Shown: one piece after another, positions 7,355-9,093 of the stretch
Layout of the letters: every line of letters starts with the position of its first letter
Numbering within the stretch: position 1 is the first letter of the stretch
DNA from: Terrimesophilobacter sp036565765
GTDB lineage: Bacteria; Actinomycetota; Actinomycetes; Actinomycetales; Microbacteriaceae
DNA length: 9,093 nt
Assembly (NCBI RefSeq): GCF_036565765.1
Contig: NZ_DATCXP010000021.1
Reading direction: 5' to 3' (one strand)
Notes under the pieces: model-generated
Seen by the model: only the letters and a program-made list of their open reading frames with translations
Told to the model about the DNA's origin: nothing
Databases searched by the model: none
Translations under genes and position numbers: made by a program

Positions 7355-8397
7355 GGCGCGACCCCGTTCACAGGCAGGCCGGCGTCCTCGGGAAGCCCGA
7401 GCGCGATGTTCGCCGACTGGATGGCAGCACCCGCCGTTCCCTTCCCGAGGTTGTCGATCGCCGTCACCGTCACGACCCGACCGGCTGCCTCGTCGACTGC
7501 AAGACCTATCAGCACAACGTTGGACCCGAGCACATCCGCGGTCCTCGGGAACTGGCCGGCAGGAAGCAGCCTGACGAACGGTTCGTCGTCGTATGCCCGC
7601 TCCCATGCGGCCCTGGCTTCCTCTGCTGTGACACCGGGCGCGAGCCGCGCCGTCGAGGTGGCGAGGATGCCACGCGACATGGGGACGAGCACGGGCGTGA
7701 ACGACACCGTCACGTTCCTCCCGCCTGCCGCCACGAGGTTCTGCCGGATCTCGGGGGTGTGGCGGTGGGTCCCGCCGACAGCGTAGGCGCTGGCCGACCC
7801 GGCGATCTCACTCGCGAGCAGCTCCGGCTTGAGCCCTTTACCCGCGCCGGAGCTTCCGACCGCGAGTACGGCGACGAGGTCGTCCGCCATGACAACCCGA
7901 TCCCGGATGCCGGGGGCGAGCCCCAGGGTGATGGCCGTCACATTGCAGCCGGGCACGGCGATCCTGCGCGTGTTCCTGAGCTCCTCGCGTTGCTTGCCCG
8001 TACCGCCGAGCACGAGCTCCGGCAGCCCATAAGGCCATGCCCCGTGGTACTCGCCGCCATAGAACGCCGCCCAGTCCGCTTCGTCGGTCAGGCGGTGATC
8101 CGCACCGCAGTCGATGACGAGCGTGTCATGCGCGAGCTGATCGGTAAGCTCGCCGGACCTGCCGTGCGGCAGCGCAAGGAACACGACGTCGTGTCCGGCG
8201 AGCGTCGAAGGAGACGTCTCCGAAAGCACGAGGTCGCCGTAGGAGCGCAGGTGCGGGTGTGCGGCGAGCAGCGGCTGCCCGGCGTTCTGGAACGCCGTGA
8301 CGGTGCGGACGCTGAACTCGGGGTGACCGGCCAGCAGGCGGAGCAGCTCTCCACCGGCATAGCCGCTCGCGCCGGCAACTGCGACTGTGCGGGACAT
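7351..8397 (-). CDS. argC: N-acetyl-gamma-glutamyl-phosphate reductase
   Basis: ArgC reduces N-acetylglutamyl phosphate to the semialdehyde with NADPH. The 348-residue protein begins MSRTVAVAGASGYAGGELL, with the nucleotide-binding GASGYAG loop at 9-15. The catalytic Cys is Cys151 in PGCNVTAI, and GTHRHTPEI around 209-217 holds the conserved His residues. I chose ATG 8397 because AAAGGA lies 7 nt upstream (8405-8410) and homologues begin here. The in-frame TTG at 8427 would add ten unconserved residues. It is the first gene of the operon and its promoter must lie in 8398-8670. Its TGA overlaps the argJ GTG. Confidence 0.96.
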   Translation of the reverse strand: MSRTVAVAGASGYAGGELLRLLAGHPEFSVRTVTAFQNAGQPLLAAHPHLRSYGDLVLSETSPSTLAGHDVVFLALPHGRSGELTDQLAHDTLVIDCGADHRLTDEADWAAFYGGEYHGAWPYGLPELVLGGTGKQREELRNTRRIAVPGCNVTAITLGLAPGIRDRVVMADDLVAVLAVGSSGAGKGLKPELLASEIAGSASAYAVGGTHRHTPEIRQNLVAAGGRNVTVSFTPVLVPMSRGILATSTARLAPGVTAEEARAAWERAYDDEPFVRLLPAGQFPRTADVLGSNVVLIGLAVDEAAGRVVTVTAIDNLGKGTAGAAIQSANIALGLPEDAGLPVNGVAP

Positions 8398-8404
8398 TTC
8401 TCTA

Positions 8405-8410
8405 TCCTTT
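8405..8410 (-). promoter_or_regulatory. argC ribosome binding site
   Basis: The minus strand reads AAAGGA here, 7 nt before ATG 8397. This decides the argC start in favour of 8397 over the in-frame TTG at 8427. Confidence 0.85.
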
Positions 8411-8438
8411 GAGCGGAAAACGGACAAGGGGCCCAGGC

Positions 8439-8494
8439 GGCGACGCGGCTACGCAGCTGAGAGATCAGCGCTGCGGCGTCGCCGAAAGTCGGCG
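8439..8494 (-). promoter_or_regulatory. nested, mutually exclusive hairpins in the argC leader
   Basis: On the argC transcript a large hairpin is possible: arms 8476-8483 and 8439-8446 (GGCGACGC/GCGTCGCC, 8 bp), then CGCA/TGCG (8472-8475 with 8452-8455), then GCTGA/TCAGC closing a 4-nt loop at 8461-8464. A smaller hairpin, CGCCGA/TCGGCG (8489-8494 with 8480-8485, 3-nt loop), lies just upstream and shares bases 8480-8483 with the large one, so the two cannot both form. No U-tract follows the large hairpin, so it is not a standard intrinsic terminator. The pairing is seen directly; a regulatory role is inference. Confidence 0.4.
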
Positions 8495-8551
8495 CACGCG
8501 AAGCGTCTCAAGGCGGCGGCCGCCGAGAACTGTTCCGCGCGAAATGTCCAC
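8465..8551 (-). CDS. candidate leaderless small ORF rich in arginine, upstream of argC
   Basis: A 28-codon frame begins with GTG at 8551 and ends with TGA at 8465-8467. The peptide contains seven arginines (codons 5, 12, 13, 18, 20, 21 and 28), six written CGC and one CGA. A minus-strand TAAGGT, fitting the -10 pattern TAnnnT, sits at 8558-8563, exactly 6 nt before the GTG. This is the spacing expected for a leaderless transcript starting on the start codon. The frame runs through the 5' arms of both leader hairpins and its stop lies in the apical stem of the large one. That geometry would suit ribosome-mediated attenuation of argC by arginine supply. Arginine-rich frames are common in GC-rich DNA, so this may be chance. 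Confidence 0.3.
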   Translation of the reverse strand: MDISRGTVLGGRRLETLRVRRLSATPQR

Positions 8552-8557
8552 CCGCCC

Positions 8558-8587
8558 ACCTTAGCGCTTTTCTGCGTCGACGCGGAA
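8558..8587 (-). promoter_or_regulatory. candidate promoter of the arg operon
   Basis: The minus strand has TAAGGT at 8558-8563 as a possible -10. A weak -35-like TTCCGC lies at 8582-8587 with an 18-nt spacer. Transcription would begin near 8551, giving a leader of about 155 nt before argC. The -10 fits the actinobacterial TAnnnT form; the -35 is poor. I find no convincing ArgR box (paired TGAAT/ATTCA-like or TGCAT/ATGCA-like halves) near it. Confidence 0.35.
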
Positions 8588-8617
8588 ATCTTGCGTGGCG
8601 CACCGGGCACGAGTCGG

Positions 8618-8642
8618 TAACCTTGAGCTATCGGCGCCCGAT
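8618..8642 (+). promoter_or_regulatory. possible promoter/operator of the DUF937 gene
   Basis: On the plus strand TAACCT at 8618-8623 fits the -10 pattern and lies about 48 nt before the ATG at 8671, but there is no good -35 at 17-18 nt. Just downstream is an inverted repeat, ATCGG-CGC-CCGAT (8630-8642), that could be an operator or simply a short hairpin. The evidence is weak. The rest of the divergent region between here and the arg promoter holds nothing I can name. Confidence 0.2.
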
Positions 8643-8670
8643 CCGCAGTGCGACTTCGAAAGCAAGGATC

Positions 8671-8961
8671 ATGTCCTCACCGCTTGACGACCTTCTCCAG
8701 TAGATTCCGATCAGCGATATCGCCGAACAGGTCGGCGTCGACCCGGCCGTCGCCGAATCCGCCGTGAATCAGATCCTTCCCACCCTGATCGGGGGCATGG
8801 CCGTCAACGCGCAGGACTCGAACGGTGAGGCATCGCTCAGCAAAGCGCTTCGGTCCCACCACGGCACCCTGGGCAGCCTCGGCGGGCTCCTCGGCGGAGG
8901 CGACTCCGGCAGCGACCTTCTCGGAGGGCTGCTCGGCGGGCTTCTGGGCGGTAAGGAGTAA
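8671..8961 (+). pseudogene. DUF937-family protein gene with an in-frame TAG at codon 11
   Basis: The frame starts MSSPLDDLLQ, meets TAG at 8701-8703 and continues IPISDIAEQVGVDPAVAESA through LPTLIGGMAVNAQD to a Gly/Leu-rich tail ending in GGKE and TAA (8959-8961). This matches small DUF937 proteins, in which LLxQIP is usual as I recall, so the TAG replaces Gln (CAG to TAG, one transition). Full length would be 96 residues. The function of the family is not established. AAGGA at 8664-8668 precedes the ATG by only 2 nt, which is close for a ribosome site. Restart at GTG 8764 would give 65 residues, without a ribosome site and lacking the conserved N-terminal helix. It is therefore probably a broken gene, a sequence error or a suppressed stop. 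It is the only plus-strand gene here, divergent from argC and converging on pheT. Confidence 0.75.
8917..8952 (+). repeat. three 12-bp units encoding Leu-Leu-Gly-Gly
   Basis: Codons 8917-8928, 8929-8940 and 8941-8952 each encode LLGG at the end of the DUF937 frame, with synonymous differences between copies. A similar GGLL segment lies just before. Such Gly/Leu repeats are typical of the C-terminus of this family. The synonymous variation suggests the frame was under protein-level selection until recently. Confidence 0.75.
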
Positions 8962-8970
8962 GTCAGCGCA

Positions 8971-8987
8971 CTACGCGCGCAGCGTAG
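8971..8987. terminator. short hairpin over the pheT stop, between converging genes
   Basis: CTACGC (8971-8976) and GCGTAG (8982-8987) form a 6-bp stem with a 5-nt loop that includes the pheT stop codon. The two converging genes are only 9 bp apart, so a shared terminator is expected near here. No U-tract follows on either strand, so it may be a weak or incidental structure. Confidence 0.25.
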
Positions 8988-9093
8988 CTCCACAACTCGC
9001 GGCGGCGAAGGCGACACCGGCCAGCTTGGCCTGCGTGGCCTCTGCCGCCGTCAGTGTGCGGTCCGGAGCGCGGAAGCGCAGGGCGAAGGTGAG
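8971..9093 (-). CDS. pheT: phenylalanyl-tRNA synthetase beta subunit, C-terminal end only
   Basis: The last 40 codons are read from the window edge to TAG at 8971-8973. The peptide begins LTFALRFRAPDRTLTAAEAT and ends GATLRA. RLTF/ALRFRAPDRTLT is the final strand-helix part of the ferredoxin-fold anticodon-binding domain at the C-terminus of bacterial PheT, which helps bind tRNA-Phe in the alpha2-beta2 enzyme. The natural ending shows that TAG is a working terminator in this gene; reading through would add 97 residues that are only the antisense of the DUF937 gene. pheT upstream of argC is a common actinobacterial order. Confidence 0.9.
   Translation of the reverse strand, partial: LTFALRFRAPDRTLTAAEATQAKLAGVAFAAASCGATLRA

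Noticed and set aside
6179..7786. A 535-codon plus-strand open frame antisense to argJ and argC
   Set aside because: It is a shadow frame: low-complexity, no recognisable domain, and it fully overlaps two well-supported genes.
8398..8427. Start of argC at the upstream TTG (8427)
   Set aside because: The ten added residues are unlike the family and the good AAAGGA site serves ATG 8397.
8514..8525. 12-bp perfect palindrome CGGCGGCCGCCG as a protein-binding site
   Set aside because: It is explained by repeated Gly/Arg codons or simple GC-rich sequence; no supporting context.
8592..8602. Inverted repeat TGCG-TGG-CGCA as an ArgR operator
   Set aside because: It lacks the AT-rich halves and spacing of known ARG boxes; short GC palindromes are frequent here.
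8387..8620. A 77-codon plus-strand frame over the argC 5' region
   Set aside because: It begins inside argC, is Arg/Ala-rich and has no ribosome site or family resemblance.
8677..8862. A minus-strand frame downstream of pheT, reachable by reading through its TAG
   Set aside because: It is the antisense of the DUF937 gene, and pheT already ends at its normal C-terminus.
1..9093. CRISPR arrays, tRNA or rRNA genes, insertion sequences, phage or defence genes
   Set aside because: No spaced direct repeats, cloverleaf, transposase or such gene was found on either strand; the segment is core metabolism.

Overview
The window is a high-GC chromosomal segment from an actinobacterium, most likely a member of the Microbacteriaceae. 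This placement is inferred from strong G/C bias at third codon positions, from the gene order pheT - argCJBDF - argGH - 3-methyladenine glycosylase, and from a 36-bp interspersed element at 1902-1937 of a kind I recognise from that family. Almost everything lies on the minus strand, so the genes read from the right edge to the left edge.

Layout in transcription order. The right edge holds the last 40 codons of pheT (8971-9093, minus). Converging on it from the plus strand is a short DUF937-type gene (8671-8961) interrupted by an in-frame TAG at codon 11. A 273-bp divergent intergenic region (8398-8670) follows. It contains a candidate leaderless, arginine-rich small ORF, nested mutually exclusive hairpins and the argC ribosome binding site. 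Then comes the arginine biosynthesis operon: argC (7351-8397), argJ (6203-7354), argB (5346-6203), argD (4090-5349) and argF (3173-4093), all joined by 1- to 4-nt start/stop overlaps. After a 38-bp AT-rich gap come argG (1932-3134), the 36-bp repeat straddling the argG stop, argH (642-1880 as an open frame) and a DNA-3-methyladenine glycosylase gene cut by the left edge (1-471).

Together argJ, argB, argC and argD make ornithine from glutamate through N-acetylated intermediates, with ArgJ recycling the acetyl group. argF, argG and argH convert ornithine to arginine. The usual actinobacterial argR repressor gene between argF and argG is absent.

The main oddity is two in-frame amber codons. One cuts ArgH 57 residues short of an otherwise intact, conserved C-terminus. 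The other sits at codon 11 of the DUF937 gene. Both fall where homologues, as I recall them, carry a residue one base away from TAG (Glu in ArgH, Gln in DUF937). pheT in the same window uses TAG as a genuine terminator, which argues against simple reassignment of the codon. The alternatives are sequence error, real nonsense mutations (an arginine auxotroph or partially active ArgH), or a suppressor background. The candidate argC leader is the other lead, but it is speculative because GC-rich DNA readily yields Arg-rich frames and hairpins.
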